A DNA stretch of 64,000 bases from Microbacteriaceae bacterium. GTDB lineage: Bacteria; Actinomycetota; Actinomycetes; Actinomycetales; Microbacteriaceae. The translations under genes and the position numbers were made by a program. This document shows, one piece after another, positions 8,355-17,704 of this stretch. The number at the start of each line of letters is the position of its first letter. The stretch's first letter is position 1. Where the stretch lies: the NCBI GenBank assembly GCA_019638805.1, contig JAHBTA010000003.1, positions 496,001-560,000 of the forward strand. The letters are read 5' to 3'. Under the pieces are notes generated by a model that had not been told where the DNA came from, made no database searches, and worked only from the letters and a program-made list of their open reading frames with translations.

Positions 8355-9191
8355 ATGACGTTCAACGAGGGCTCGGACATCTCGGGCGGCCGCACGAGCC
8401 GGCGCGGGCGCAACGCGGGCATCGCGATCGGCGGCGGGGGGCTGGGCATCCTCGCCATCTTCCTGATCTCGCAGCTGCTCGGGGTCGACCTCACCGGGCT
8501 GGTGGGCACCGGCGCCCCGACCGGAACGGGCGAGGACTCGTCGCTCGAGCAGTGCCAGACCGGACAGGACGCCAACGAGAACCTGGACTGCCGCATGAAG
8601 GCGGCCGCCGCATCCCTCGAGGAGTACTGGGACGCCACCATCCAGGGCGCCACCCCCACCCAGATCGTGCTGTTCAGCGGCGCGACCAGCACCGGCTGCG
8701 GGGGCGCGTCGAGCGCTGTCGGGCCGTTCTACTGCCCGCGCGATCAGACCATCTACGTCGACACCGCGTTCTTCGAGCAGCTGCAGCAGTTCGGCTCCAG
8801 CGCCGGCCCGCTCGCCCAGCTGTACGTGGTCGGTCACGAGTGGGGCCACCACATCCAGAACATCTCGGGCATCATGGCGCAGGCGAACCTGGGCACGACG
8901 GGCCCGGCGTCCGACGGCGTGCGCCTCGAGCTGCAGGCCGACTGCTTCGCCGGGGCGTGGATCGCCGACGCGCCCTTCCTCGAGGAGCCCACCGACGCGC
9001 AGATCCGGGACGCCCTGAGCGCGGCCGCGGCGGTCGGCGACGACAACATCCAGGAGGCCACGCAGGGTCAGGTACAGCCCGAGACCTGGACGCACGGGGC
9101 CAGCGAGTCGCGGCAGAAGTGGTTCCTGACCGGTTTCCGCCAGGGCGCCGCGGCCTGCGACACGTTCAGCGTGAGCGCGAGCCAGCTCTAG
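8355..9191 (+). CDS. neutral zinc metallopeptidase, YpfJ/KPN_02809 family
   Basis: Membrane-anchored protein of the putative neutral zinc metallopeptidase family. 278 aa: a basic N-terminus (RTSRRGRNAG), one transmembrane helix at about 25-45 (IAIGGGGLGILAIFLIS), then the extracytoplasmic domain with the zinc motif HEWGHH near residue 160 and ELQADCFAGAW, which supplies the third ligand region. C-terminal FSVSASQL matches the family. No substrate is established for the family, so a proteolytic role is inferred from the HExxH motif only. Confidence 0.9.
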   Translation: MTFNEGSDISGGRTSRRGRNAGIAIGGGGLGILAIFLISQLLGVDLTGLVGTGAPTGTGEDSSLEQCQTGQDANENLDCRMKAAAASLEEYWDATIQGATPTQIVLFSGATSTGCGGASSAVGPFYCPRDQTIYVDTAFFEQLQQFGSSAGPLAQLYVVGHEWGHHIQNISGIMAQANLGTTGPASDGVRLELQADCFAGAWIADAPFLEEPTDAQIRDALSAAAAVGDDNIQEATQGQVQPETWTHGASESRQKWFLTGFRQGAAACDTFSVSASQL

Positions 9192-9208
9192 CCCGACGCA
9201 CGGCGAGG

Positions 9209-10711
9209 CTAGATCAGGAACGTGACGGCGGCGAGCGCGACCGCGGTCAGCACGACCGTGTACGGCAGCGCCATCGACAGCATCCGCACGTAGCCGAGCC
9301 GCACGAGCGGCGCGATGCCCGAGGTCAGCAGGAAGAGGAACGCCGCCTGCCCGTTCGGGGTCGCCATGCTGGTGACGTTCGTTCCGGCGTTGATGGCGAT
9401 CGCGAGCTGCTCGAAGGTGCTCCGGTCGAGCGACCCTGCGTCGAACGCCGTACCGACCTCGCTGATGTAGATGGTCGCCACGAAGACGTTGTCGCTGATC
9501 GCGGAGAGCACGCCCGACGCGGCGAACAGCCCGGTGAGCTGTTGCCGCCCCTCGGAGGCCAGCACGGCGTCGATGACCGGCGCGAACAGGTGCTGGTCGT
9601 GGATGACGGCGACGATCGCGAAGAAGGTAACGAGCAATGCAGTGAACGGCAGTGCCTCCTGGAACGCCCGCCCGAGGGAATGCTCGTTGACCACGCCGTT
9701 GAACGCGGTGGCGAGCACGATGACCGAGAGCCCGATGAGCCCCACCTCGGCGACGTGCAGCGCCAGTCCTACGACGAGCAGGCCGGCGGTGATGCCCTGG
9801 ACGATGAGGCGGGCCCGCATCCGCGGGGAGCGGTCGGCCGACTGACCGGCGTCCCAGCGCTCCATGACCTCGCGTACGGAATCCGGCAGCTGTGCTCCGT
9901 AGCCGAACCAGCGGGTCCGCTCCAGCAGCGCCGTGATCGACAGCCCGACCAGCAGGACGGGCACCGACACGGGCAGCATCCGCACCAGGAACTCGCCGAA
10001 CCCCCAGCCGACGGTCTCGCCGATCAGTAGGTTCTGCGGCTCGCCGACCAGAGTGGCGAGGCCCCCGAGCGCGGTGCCCACCACCGCGTGCATGAGCAGG
10101 CTGCGCAGGAATCCGCGGAATTGGTCGAGGTCAGCGCGGAAGGTGTCCTCGACGAGTGCGTCGTCGTCGTCGTCGTGGTCGTCCTCGCGGCCGCGCCCCG
10201 ACGCGAAGCGGTGGTAGAGCGTGTAGAGGCCGGTGGCCACCGCGATCACCACCGCGGCGACGGTCAGCGCGTCGAGGAAGGCCGAGAGCACCGCGGCAAC
10301 CCCGGTGAAGGTGAGCGAGAGCAGCACCTTGTTGCGGACCCCGACGATCAGCTTGGTGAACACCAGCAGCAGCAGGTCGCGCATGAAGTAGATGCCCGCG
10401 ACCATGAACATCAGCAGCAGGATCACGGCGAAGTTCGCCTGGGCCTCCTCGTAGACCCCGCTAGGCGTTGTCAATCCGAGCGCGACGGCTTCGATCGCGA
10501 TCAGGCCGCCGGGCTGCAGCGGGTAGCACTGCAGTGCCATCGCCAGGGTGAAGATGAACTCGGCGACGATCAGCCAGCCCGCGACGAACGGGCCGGTGAG
10601 CAGCGGCAGGAACGGGTTCACGATCAGGAACACCAGGATCGTCACCTTGTACCAGCGCGGCGCCGAGCCCAGGAAATTGCGGGCGAGAGCGGATGCGGTG
10701 GTGCGGATCAT
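9209..10711 (-). CDS. nhaB: Na+/H+ antiporter NhaB
   Basis: Electrogenic sodium/proton antiporter of the inner membrane for Na+ extrusion and pH homeostasis. 500 aa, close to the 513 aa of the E. coli protein. Family signatures run end to end: [12 protein letters not shown] at the start, [78 protein letters not shown] and [15 protein letters not shown] cytoplasmic loop carries an unusual acidic run (DDHDDDDD). ATG 10711 aligns with the E. coli start. NhaB is typical of Gammaproteobacteria, so its presence here is notable. The leader carries a 22-nt element shared with ktrB. Confidence 0.95.
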   Translation of the reverse strand: MIRTTASALARNFLGSAPRWYKVTILVFLIVNPFLPLLTGPFVAGWLIVAEFIFTLAMALQCYPLQPGGLIAIEAVALGLTTPSGVYEEAQANFAVILLLMFMVAGIYFMRDLLLLVFTKLIVGVRNKVLLSLTFTGVAAVLSAFLDALTVAAVVIAVATGLYTLYHRFASGRGREDDHDDDDDALVEDTFRADLDQFRGFLRSLLMHAVVGTALGGLATLVGEPQNLLIGETVGWGFGEFLVRMLPVSVPVLLVGLSITALLERTRWFGYGAQLPDSVREVMERWDAGQSADRSPRMRARLIVQGITAGLLVVGLALHVAEVGLIGLSVIVLATAFNGVVNEHSLGRAFQEALPFTALLVTFFAIVAVIHDQHLFAPVIDAVLASEGRQQLTGLFAASGVLSAISDNVFVATIYISEVGTAFDAGSLDRSTFEQLAIAINAGTNVTSMATPNGQAAFLFLLTSGIAPLVRLGYVRMLSMALPYTVVLTAVALAAVTFLI

Positions 10712-10747
10712 CGCGGGTCCTGTCGTGTGCGGCGGTCGTCGAATTGT

Positions 10748-10769
10748 CGCCGACCAGGCTTCCCGGCAC
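10748..10769 (-). promoter_or_regulatory. leader element of nhaB, identical 22 nt to ktrB leader
   Basis: On the minus strand the 22 nt begin GTGCCGGGAAG and end GGTCGGCG, 36 nt upstream of the nhaB ATG. They fold as GCCG-loop-CGGC with an 11-nt loop (GGAAGCCTGGT). The 3' strand can alternatively pair downstream (CGGCG with CGCCG, or GGTCG with CGACC), as expected for a two-state leader RNA. The same 22 nt occur before ktrB at 17705-17726. I do not recognise it as a named riboswitch class. Confidence 0.7.
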
Positions 10770-10799
10770 TCCGTGACCAGCCTACCCGTGGTCGATGTC

Positions 10800-11561
10800 T
10801 CAGCGATCCAGCTGGAGGCGGTGCCAGGCGAGCAGAGTGAGCGCACCGAAGACCAGCGGCACGCTCGGGATCAGAGCCAGCTGGGGGAGGGTCACGGCAT
10901 CGGGGTCGATGGCCCAGAGAGCCGGGGTGACGACCGGGAACCATGCGCCCGATCCGGTGAAGGCCATGACCTGCGAGATCACCAGGAGGCCGATCGCCGT
11001 CGCGATGCCGGGCAGCAGACCGCGGCCGAGGGTGGCCGCCCAGGCGATGGGCATGGCGACCAGGCCGACGAGGATGGTCAGCGAGAGCTCGCGGGTGAGG
11101 GCCTGCCAATCGCTCGGGCCGGGCCCGCCGAGGCCGAGCAGCAGGCCCAGAGCCAGCAGCACGGCGCACAGCGTGATCGCCACCACGACCGTCCAGACCA
11201 GGTAGACGACGAGCTTGCCGAGGGCGATCGCCCAGCGCGGAACGGGCAGTGCGAAGAGCCCTGTGATGGTGCCGTCGGCGAACTCGCGGCCGACGATCCA
11301 GCTCAGCCCGATGCCGAGCGCCGGCATGACGCCGGCAGCGGTGATCTGCGCCGCGATGGCCAGCAGCGCCGGCCACCCGTCGAGCGCGACGATCGGCCCC
11401 AGTTTCGCGGTCAGCTGGGGGTCGCCCAGCTCTTTGGCGGCCAGGATGCCCGAGGTGAGGGCGACGATGCTCGCCAGCAGGAGCCCGGTGGTCCAGCGCA
11501 GGACGCGCGAGGTGACCGCCTTACGGGCCTCGGTCGTGAGCGCCGCCCTGAGCGTGCTCAT
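10800..11561 (-). CDS. ABC-2 type exporter permease
   Basis: Membrane half of an ABC exporter. 253 aa with six hydrophobic segments (for example [27 protein letters not shown], which carries the conserved EFADGT loop of BcrB-like permeases, and [27 protein letters not shown]). Its ATG overlaps the stop of the ATPase gene by 4 bp, so it is the last gene of the TetR-ATPase-permease operon. Similar systems export peptides or antibiotics such as bacitracin; the substrate here is not evident. Confidence 0.85.
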   Translation of the reverse strand: MSTLRAALTTEARKAVTSRVLRWTTGLLLASIVALTSGILAAKELGDPQLTAKLGPIVALDGWPALLAIAAQITAAGVMPALGIGLSWIVGREFADGTITGLFALPVPRWAIALGKLVVYLVWTVVVAITLCAVLLALGLLLGLGGPGPSDWQALTRELSLTILVGLVAMPIAWAATLGRGLLPGIATAIGLLVISQVMAFTGSGAWFPVVTPALWAIDPDAVTLPQLALIPSVPLVFGALTLLAWHRLQLDR

Positions 11562-12286
11562 GCTCGCCCCTCCGCCCGGTCGTCGGCGAGCACCTGGTCG
11601 AAGAACGCCCGCTCGAGCTCGCTATCCCCGGGGTCGAGAGTGCCGATGACGCGGCCGGCGTTGAGTACCGTGATCCGGTCCGCGATGCGGGCCACCTCGT
11701 CCAGGTGATGGCTGGAGACCAGGACGGCGCCGCCCGCGGCGGAAGAGCGGCGGAGCGCGTCCCGCAGCAGCAGCACCCCGGCCGGGTCGAGCGTGCTGGT
11801 CGGCTCGTCCAGGACGAGCACACGCGGGCGGTGCTGCAGGGCGGAGGCGAGCCCGACCCGTTGCCGGTTCCCTGCCGACAGCCGGCGGGCGCGCACCTCG
11901 GTGTAGGGCTCAAGCGCGAGCTCGCGGATCGCCGCATCCACCGCCGCGGGAGCGCGCGAGGCGGACAGGCCGTGCAGCCGGGCGCCGAGCAGCAGGTTCT
12001 GCCGGGCGGTGAGATCGCCGTAGGCGAGCGGATGCTCGATGACCTGGCCGACTCCGGCCCACGCGGAGGCCGGCAGTGCCGCGAGCGGGATGCCGTCCAG
12101 CCGGATCTCCCCGGCTGCCGGCCGGAGCATCCCGAGCAGCAGCTTCATGAGCGTGGTCTTGCCCGCTCCATTGAGCCCGACGAGCGCGTGGATCTCGCCG
12201 GGGCGGACTACGAGGTCGACCCGGCGGACGCCCGCTCCCCCGCGGAAGACGCGGGTCACTCCCTCGGCGACCAGACCCGTCGTCAT
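11558..12286 (-). CDS. ABC exporter ATPase (BcrA-like)
   Basis: Cytoplasmic ATPase that powers the permease encoded next. 242 aa with Walker A GLNGAGKT near residue 40, signature LSAGNRQRVGLASAL, Walker B VLVLDEPTSTLD and the switch His in VSSHH. The SAGN signature replaces the common LSGGQ, as in BcrA/NosF-type drug and peptide exporters. Overlaps the TetR gene by 4 bp upstream and the permease by 4 bp downstream. Confidence 0.93.
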   Translation of the reverse strand: MTTGLVAEGVTRVFRGGAGVRRVDLVVRPGEIHALVGLNGAGKTTLMKLLLGMLRPAAGEIRLDGIPLAALPASAWAGVGQVIEHPLAYGDLTARQNLLLGARLHGLSASRAPAAVDAAIRELALEPYTEVRARRLSAGNRQRVGLASALQHRPRVLVLDEPTSTLDPAGVLLLRDALRRSSAAGGAVLVSSHHLDEVARIADRITVLNAGRVIGTLDPGDSELERAFFDQVLADDRAEGRA

Positions 12287-12855
12287 CGCGATCCCGCCTC
12301 ATCGAGAACACCGAGTGCGCGGTGGATGGCGTCGCCGATCGTACTGCCGTCCTCCGCGGCGGCCCATTCGGTGAGCGACTCCGTCAGCGCCCCGAGCGCG
12401 GCGGCGGCGGCGGTGCGCGCGACACCCGGGTCCGTGCCGGTGGTGGTGAGTGCATGGGCGATCGCGGCCTCCGTGGCACGAGTGTGGGAACGGATCGCGC
12501 CAGCCAGCGCTGGGGTTGTGGCCGCGACCCGCAGCCTCCGCCGCACGTCGGCCTCCACGGGGGCGGGGATCGCCCGCCAGGACGCGCGCACCCCGGCGGC
12601 GATCCGGGCGAGGACGGGCAGGTCGTGCGGCTGCTGGGCGACGGCGTCGGCGATGACCGGGTCGTACGGGTCGCTCAAGAGCAGCCGGTCTTTGGATGCG
12701 AAATGACGGAACAGGGTCATCTCGCTCACTCCGGCAGCGGCGGCGATCTGCGCGGTCGTCGTCGCCTCGTATCCGGCCGTCTCGAACAGGCCGAGCGCGA
12801 TGTCGGCGAGCCGCTGACGCGTTCGCGCCGATTTGGGGCCGCTCGGTTTCGTCAT
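12283..12855 (-). CDS. TetR family repressor of the adjacent ABC exporter
   Basis: 190-aa dimeric DNA-binding repressor. Helix-turn-helix at residues 30-55 (TTAQIAAAAGVSEMTLFRHFASKD), with a divergent ligand-binding C-terminal domain. First gene of a three-gene operon coupled by ATGA overlaps. A perfect palindrome (ATGTTAG-CAA-CTAACAT, 12862-12878) lies 6 bp upstream of the start codon, consistent with direct autorepression of the whole operon. Confidence 0.92.
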   Translation of the reverse strand: MTKPSGPKSARTRQRLADIALGLFETAGYEATTTAQIAAAAGVSEMTLFRHFASKDRLLLSDPYDPVIADAVAQQPHDLPVLARIAAGVRASWRAIPAPVEADVRRRLRVAATTPALAGAIRSHTRATEAAIAHALTTTGTDPGVARTAAAAALGALTESLTEWAAAEDGSTIGDAIHRALGVLDEAGSR

Positions 12856-12861
12856 GACAGA

Positions 12862-12878
12862 ATGTTAGCAACTAACAT
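12862..12878. promoter_or_regulatory. TetR operator, perfect 17-bp palindrome
   Basis: ATGTTAG-CAA-CTAACAT has 7-bp perfect arms and a 3-bp spacer. It is AT-rich in a GC-rich background and sits in the 25-bp gap between the upstream permease gene and the TetR start codon. Binding here would block TetR-operon initiation. Confidence 0.78.
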
Positions 12879-12880
12879 AT

Positions 12881-14500
12881 CTACGAACCAGCGATCACCT
12901 GCCGCCTCCGGAACCCGAGGAATGAGGCTCCCGCCAGCGCGGTGACGACGATGCTGAGCACGGTGACTCCTGCTCCGTCCACGCCGTCCGTGAACACGGC
13001 CGAGACCCCGTGCAGCGGCGAGAGCGCCCTCACCCAGTCGGGTAGGTCGAAGATCGAGCCGAACATGCCGATGACGAACGCGAAGGCGACCGGCAGCCAG
13101 GCCAGACCGATGAGCCTCGGTGCCCACCCGAACAGCGCGGCGGTGAGCGCCAGGAAGGCGAGCACTGCGGGAGCGTAGCCCGCGAAGGCCGCCGTGTAGC
13201 GATCGAGCCCCGGGTCGGTCACGCCGACGAGGACGGCACCGGCCCACATGGCGTAGGTGGACAGCGCGAGCAGGGCGATCGAGCCCAACCCCGCGACGGC
13301 AAGCTGCGCGGTGAGCCAGCGCGAACGGCCGAGGGGCGCCGAGAGCGTCAGTTCGAGGCGGCCACCGCTCTCCTCTGCACGGGGACGCTGCCCCATCACC
13401 ACCGCATAGGCGGCGCAGCAGACGCCGGTGAACATCATCATCACGTCCAGGAATCCCGCGGCGAACATCCCCGGGTCGGTGCCGAACAGCTGCCCGATCA
13501 CCGGGTTCGTCTCGACGAGATCCGAGACCATCTCGTCCAGGGTCGACATCAGCGTGCCGGTCCCGAACCACATCGCCCCCAGGCCCAGGCCGGTCCAGAG
13601 CAACGCGCCGCGCTGCTGCACCCAGGCGAGAGCGAACGGTCCCCGCAGCATCCCCGAGGCGTCTGCGCGGCCGGGTCTGGGCGCGATCAGACCTGCCCCG
13701 AAGTCGCGTCGGGTGGCGAGCGCGGCGGCGGTGGCGAGCAGCACGACCACGGCTCCCGCGGCCAGCAGCAGCGGCCACCATCGCAGATCGACGAAGGCGC
13801 GCGTCTGCTGCGCCCAGGCGATCGGAGAGAACCAGGACAGCGGCGACCCGCCCCGCTCCTGCACGTCGCCGGCGGCGCGGATGACGGTCGCGAGCCCGAA
13901 CGCGGCGATCGACAACCCGACGGCGGTACGGGCGTGCGCCGTCACCTGGCACATCACCAGCGCGAGCGCGCCGAAGACCAGGGCGATCAGCGCCGAGCCG
14001 AGCATCATGGCGAGTGCGTCGACCAGCGACGTCGTGGGTGCGACGGCGACCATGCCGCACGCGGTGAGCACGGCGATCGCGACCAGCAGTCCACTCAGGG
14101 TTAGCAGGGTCGCGAGCGCGGGTGCCTGCCGGCCCACGGCGCTGGCCCGCACGAGTTCGGACAGTCCGTTCTCCTCCTCGGTGCGGGTGTGCCGGACCAC
14201 ATGCAGGATGCTCATGATCGACAGGGCGAGGACGACCCACTGCGTGCCCTCGTTCGCCATGGCGACGGCGGCAGTGTAGTCGTCCAGCCCGTAACCGGGG
14301 CCGCCCATGACGATGCCGGTAGGGGTGCTCATGATCGCGGCACGTGCGGCGAGGGCGGCCTCATCGAAGACGTTGGTCAGGGCCGCCATGAAATACAGGC
14401 CGAACGCCGTGAGCGACAGCGTCCATACGAGCATCCGCACCCGGTCCCGGCGCAGAATGTGACGGGCGATCCTCCCGACTCCGGTCAACGTGGTGCTCAT
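12881..14500 (-). CDS. ABC exporter permease, 12-helix type
   Basis: 539-aa membrane protein with about twelve hydrophobic segments, which looks like two ABC-2 permease halves fused in one chain. It starts with IARHILRRDRVRMLVWTLSLTAF-type sequence and has internal HTRTEEENGLSELVRA and PRAEESGGRLELTLSAPLGR, the paired cytoplasmic EExG-E-L motifs seen in polyketide/tetronasin-type exporter permeases. Its start overlaps the ATPase stop by 4 bp. The substrate is unknown; homologues are drug exporters. Confidence 0.88.
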   Translation of the reverse strand: MSTTLTGVGRIARHILRRDRVRMLVWTLSLTAFGLYFMAALTNVFDEAALAARAAIMSTPTGIVMGGPGYGLDDYTAAVAMANEGTQWVVLALSIMSILHVVRHTRTEEENGLSELVRASAVGRQAPALATLLTLSGLLVAIAVLTACGMVAVAPTTSLVDALAMMLGSALIALVFGALALVMCQVTAHARTAVGLSIAAFGLATVIRAAGDVQERGGSPLSWFSPIAWAQQTRAFVDLRWWPLLLAAGAVVVLLATAAALATRRDFGAGLIAPRPGRADASGMLRGPFALAWVQQRGALLWTGLGLGAMWFGTGTLMSTLDEMVSDLVETNPVIGQLFGTDPGMFAAGFLDVMMMFTGVCCAAYAVVMGQRPRAEESGGRLELTLSAPLGRSRWLTAQLAVAGLGSIALLALSTYAMWAGAVLVGVTDPGLDRYTAAFAGYAPAVLAFLALTAALFGWAPRLIGLAWLPVAFAFVIGMFGSIFDLPDWVRALSPLHGVSAVFTDGVDGAGVTVLSIVVTALAGASFLGFRRRQVIAGS

Positions 14501-15423
14501 CGGACCGCGGCACCTTCGGCCGGGGACGCGACGGGATCGCCGTAGTGCCTCAGGAACAGCTCCTCCAACGAGGGCGGTGTCACGGTCATCGCCGTCACCT
14601 CCAGGGCCGCCAGTCGCGACACGACCGCGCCGATGGCGCTGTCATCGACATCGAAAGCGACGGTCACGGCTCCGTCCGAGGTGTTCAGCGTCGCGTCGTG
14701 CACGCCGGCCAGCGCCGGGACTGCGGAGGCATCCCCGCGCACTGTGGCCACCACCCGCGATCGGGTGAGGTGCCGCAGTTCCGGCAGGGTCCCGCTCTCC
14801 ACCGCGCGTCCGGCCCGGATGATCGTCACCGTGTCGCAGATCTTCTCGACCTCGCTGAGGATGTGGCTGCTGAGCAGTACCGAACGGCCGTGCCGCTTCA
14901 ACTCGCGCACGCACTCGGTGAACACCGCCTCCATCAACGGATCCAGCCCGCTCGTGGGCTCGTCGAGGATGTAGAGCTCGGCGTCTACGGCGAAGGCGGC
15001 GACGAGGGCGACCTTCTGGCGGTTGCCCTTCGAGTAGGTACGGGCCTTCTTGGTGGGGTCGAGTTCGAAGCGCTCCAGCAGTTCGGTCTTGCGCTTCTTG
15101 TCCGGTGCGCCCCGCAGGCGGGTGAGGTAGTCGATCGCCTCGCCTCCGGTCAGGTTCGGCCAGAGCGTGACGTCGCCGGGAACATACGCCAGGCGCCGGT
15201 GCAGCCGCACGGCGCCGGCCCACGGGTCGCCGCCGAACAGGCGCACCTGTCCGGCATTCGGCCGGAGGAGCCCGAGCAGTACGCGGATGGTGGTGGACTT
15301 GCCGGCACCGTTGGGGCCGAGGAAGCCACGCACCTCCCCGGGTGCGACCGCGAGGTCGAGGCCGTCCAGAGCCTTGGCGGAGCCGAATGACTTGTCCAGT
15401 CCGCGGATGTCGATGAGATTCAT
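14497..15423 (-). CDS. ABC exporter ATPase (DrrA-like)
   Basis: 308-aa ATPase partner of the 12-helix permease. Walker A GPNGAGKS near residue 38, signature YSKGNRQKVALVAAF, Walker B LYILDEPTSGLDP, and the switch His in LLSSHIL; residues 220-308 form the extra C-terminal domain common to antibiotic exporters of the DrrA group. Directly downstream of the second TetR gene, separated by 78 bp containing a small CGGTC/GACCG hairpin. Confidence 0.93.
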   Translation of the reverse strand: MNLIDIRGLDKSFGSAKALDGLDLAVAPGEVRGFLGPNGAGKSTTIRVLLGLLRPNAGQVRLFGGDPWAGAVRLHRRLAYVPGDVTLWPNLTGGEAIDYLTRLRGAPDKKRKTELLERFELDPTKKARTYSKGNRQKVALVAAFAVDAELYILDEPTSGLDPLMEAVFTECVRELKRHGRSVLLSSHILSEVEKICDTVTIIRAGRAVESGTLPELRHLTRSRVVATVRGDASAVPALAGVHDATLNTSDGAVTVAFDVDDSAIGAVVSRLAALEVTAMTVTPPSLEELFLRHYGDPVASPAEGAAVR

Positions 15424-15501
15424 TCCAGGAGTTCCTTACGTATCGGAAGATCGGTCGGTTCAGACCGGATCGGCGGGATCCGGCTCGGAGTGCACGCGCG
15501 G

Positions 15502-16155
15502 CTAGTCGCCGGGCGCGTCGACGGCGGGCGGATCCGATACGTAGAGGAGGTAGTCGTCGAGCATCTGCCGGGTGGTGAACAGTCCTTCGGTGAACAGCTC
15601 GATCATCGGCAGGCCGGTCTCGGATTGCAGGCGACGCATGAGCCCGGGCAGGTCGGAGGGGTCTTCGGGCGGGTCGAGCAGCATGGTCAGCAGGAACGCG
15701 CCGACCCCGCTCAGCACCAGGTACCGCACCCGGGCGTGCTCGTCACGGCTGGGTCTCGCCAGTCCCCGCTGGACCGCATCCGCGGTGTACTCGTGGGCGT
15801 CGTCGATCATGTGTTCTATGAATGCCCGGCCGAGCGGGCCGCCGCTGAGCACGGACTGCAGCGCATAGCCGAGCAGCGGCGCGTACTCGTCGCTGCTCGT
15901 GAGCGTCGGGAGCAACTGCCCGGCGGCGGTGGCGCTGATGTTCTCGTGCTTGATGGCACGGATGGCCTCGAGCACGACATCGTCGCACGTCTCTCGCAGG
16001 CCCGCCTTGGACCCGAAGCGCTTGATCAGCAGCGCGGGACTCACCCCGGCGTCCTCCGCGATGGCACGCAGCGCGGCGCCGAAACCCTCGCGCGCGAACC
16101 GCATGATCGCCGCATGCACCAGGGGGTCGGCAGCCGACCACGTCATGTCAGTCAT
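15502..16155 (-). CDS. TetR family regulator of the second ABC exporter
   Basis: 217-aa regulator with the N-terminal helix-turn-helix in ALRAIAEDAGVSPALLIKRFGSKAGL and a TetR C-terminal domain. I chose ATG 16155; ATG 16146 is equally possible because GAGG lies 8 bp before it. A frame extension to 16218 would run through two operator-like palindromes and is rejected. Adjacent to, and in line with, the DrrA-like exporter it most likely controls. Confidence 0.88.
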   Translation of the reverse strand: MTDMTWSAADPLVHAAIMRFAREGFGAALRAIAEDAGVSPALLIKRFGSKAGLRETCDDVVLEAIRAIKHENISATAAGQLLPTLTSSDEYAPLLGYALQSVLSGGPLGRAFIEHMIDDAHEYTADAVQRGLARPSRDEHARVRYLVLSGVGAFLLTMLLDPPEDPSDLPGLMRRLQSETGLPMIELFTEGLFTTRQMLDDYLLYVSDPPAVDAPGD

Positions 16156-16169
16156 CCTCGTCCCGGCGT

Positions 16170-16185
16170 GTGAACGCACGTTCAC
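16170..16185. promoter_or_regulatory. TetR operator 1, perfect palindrome
   Basis: GTGAACG-CA-CGTTCAC is a perfect inverted repeat with 7-bp arms, 14 bp before the TetR start codon. The GTGAACG/CGTTCAC type is common for TetR proteins that control drug exporters. It is the better of two adjacent copies. Confidence 0.8.
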
Positions 16186-16202
16186 GCTGTCCGTAGGAGA
16201 GT

Positions 16203-16218
16203 GTAAACGCTTGTTCAC
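16203..16218. promoter_or_regulatory. TetR operator 2, degenerate copy
   Basis: GTAAACGCTTGTTCAC matches operator 1 at 13 of 16 positions and keeps the same arm spacing. The centres are 33 bp apart, about three helical turns, so two dimers could bind on one DNA face. Confidence 0.62.
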
Positions 16219-16256
16219 GGAGATTCAATCCGGTTCCGCCAGCCCCCCAATCGGCG

Positions 16257-17663
16257 TCAGCCGACGATCGGGCGCTCCTCCGGCAGCTTGAACAGCACGT
16301 TCCGCTGACGCACCGCCAGCGCGGCCGCCAGACCTATCGGGCCGATCCGGCCGGCGAGCATTAGCGCGGCGAGCACGTACTTCCCGAACGGCTCCAACTC
16401 CGCCGATAAGCCCACGGACAGCCCGCAGGTGGCGAACGCGGAGATCACCTCGAAGAGGATGCGATCCAGTGCCGCGTCGCTTACCAGCATCACCAGCGCC
16501 GTCGACACCAGGACCAGCGTCGCGCCCAGGAACGTCACGCTGATCGCCACCCGGAGGACTCCGTCCGGGATCGCCCGAAACGCCACGGTGACGCTACGGG
16601 TGCCGCGCGCCTCCGCGACGATCGCCAGCATGAGCACGGCGAGGGTGGTCACCTTGATGCCGCCCGCGGTCGAGGCGGAACCGCCGCCGACGAACATGAG
16701 CGCGTCGCTCAACAGCAACGTCGTCGGAGTCGAGTCGGCGGGCTCGACGACGCTGAAGCCGCCGGAGCGCATCATCGTCGAGGCGAACAGGGCGTGGAAC
16801 AGCTTGTCCGGGATCGACCCGTCCCCGATCGTTCCGGGGTTGGACCACTCGGTCGCCGCCCACCCGGCGGCGCCGAGCCCGAGCAGGATCGTCGTCGTCG
16901 CCAGGGTCAGTTTGGTGTGCAGGCTCCATCGCCTCCGGTTCCACCGCACCGCGATCAGGTTCAGGAACACGGGGAACCCGAAGCTGCCGACGAAGACGCC
17001 GATCATCACCGGGAGCAGGACCGGCAATTGGCCGTCGAATACGGCGAGCCCGCCGGTGTGCACGGTGAAGCCCGCGTTATTGAAGGACGACACCGAGTAG
17101 AACAGGCTGTGCCACAGGCCGGTGAGCCAGGAACCCTCGGCCGCGATGAAGGCGGGAGCGAGGAATACAAACAGGACCGCCTGGATCGACAGCGTCGTGA
17201 GGACCACGATGCGCAGCAGCCGACCGACATCGCCCAAATCCGTCGCCCCGATGCTCTGCTGCGCGAACAGTTTCCCGCCGAGACCTAGTTGCCGCGACAC
17301 TGCCCGCGCCAGCAGGAGGGCCAGCGTCACAATGCCCAGCCCGCCGACCTCGATCGCCAGCAGGATCACCACCTGACCGAACGGCGACCAGAATGTCGCG
17401 GTGTCGACCGTGGTGAGGCCGGTCACGGTCATGGCGGACACCGCGGTGAACATCGCATCGTGCAGCGGGGCCCGTCCGCTGTCGGCCCGGGCGACCGGCA
17501 GACTCAGCAGGGCCGTGAACGCGGCGGCGGCCAGCAGGAACACCAGCACCGCCGCTCGAGCCGACGACTGCCGCGCGAAGTCGCCGATCCAGTGCGAGGC
17601 GCGAGACCGTCTCGCCGCACGAGAAGGGCTCGCCCGGGTACCTCTTCTGCCCTGCCGGATCAC
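16257..17663 (-). CDS. ktrB: K+ transporter, TrkH/KtrB family
   Basis: Na+- or H+-coupled potassium translocating subunit in the membrane. 468 aa with four M1-P-M2 repeats; the selectivity-filter loops are visible as VSAMTVTGLTTVD, VSSFNNAGFTVH, TMMRSGGFSVV and SAFATCGLSVGLS, each with the filter Gly. I chose GTG 17663 because GGGAG lies 6 nt upstream; a longer frame to 17726 would translate the 22-nt element shared with nhaB and is unlikely. No KtrA/TrkA nucleotide-binding gating partner is encoded nearby. Confidence 0.92.
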   Translation of the reverse strand: MIRQGRRGTRASPSRAARRSRASHWIGDFARQSSARAAVLVFLLAAAAFTALLSLPVARADSGRAPLHDAMFTAVSAMTVTGLTTVDTATFWSPFGQVVILLAIEVGGLGIVTLALLLARAVSRQLGLGGKLFAQQSIGATDLGDVGRLLRIVVLTTLSIQAVLFVFLAPAFIAAEGSWLTGLWHSLFYSVSSFNNAGFTVHTGGLAVFDGQLPVLLPVMIGVFVGSFGFPVFLNLIAVRWNRRRWSLHTKLTLATTTILLGLGAAGWAATEWSNPGTIGDGSIPDKLFHALFASTMMRSGGFSVVEPADSTPTTLLLSDALMFVGGGSASTAGGIKVTTLAVLMLAIVAEARGTRSVTVAFRAIPDGVLRVAISVTFLGATLVLVSTALVMLVSDAALDRILFEVISAFATCGLSVGLSAELEPFGKYVLAALMLAGRIGPIGLAAALAVRQRNVLFKLPEERPIVG

Positions 17664-17704
17664 GACGCGCTCCCGCCCGGTTCGGCGCGACCGTCGTGGC
17701 CGCG

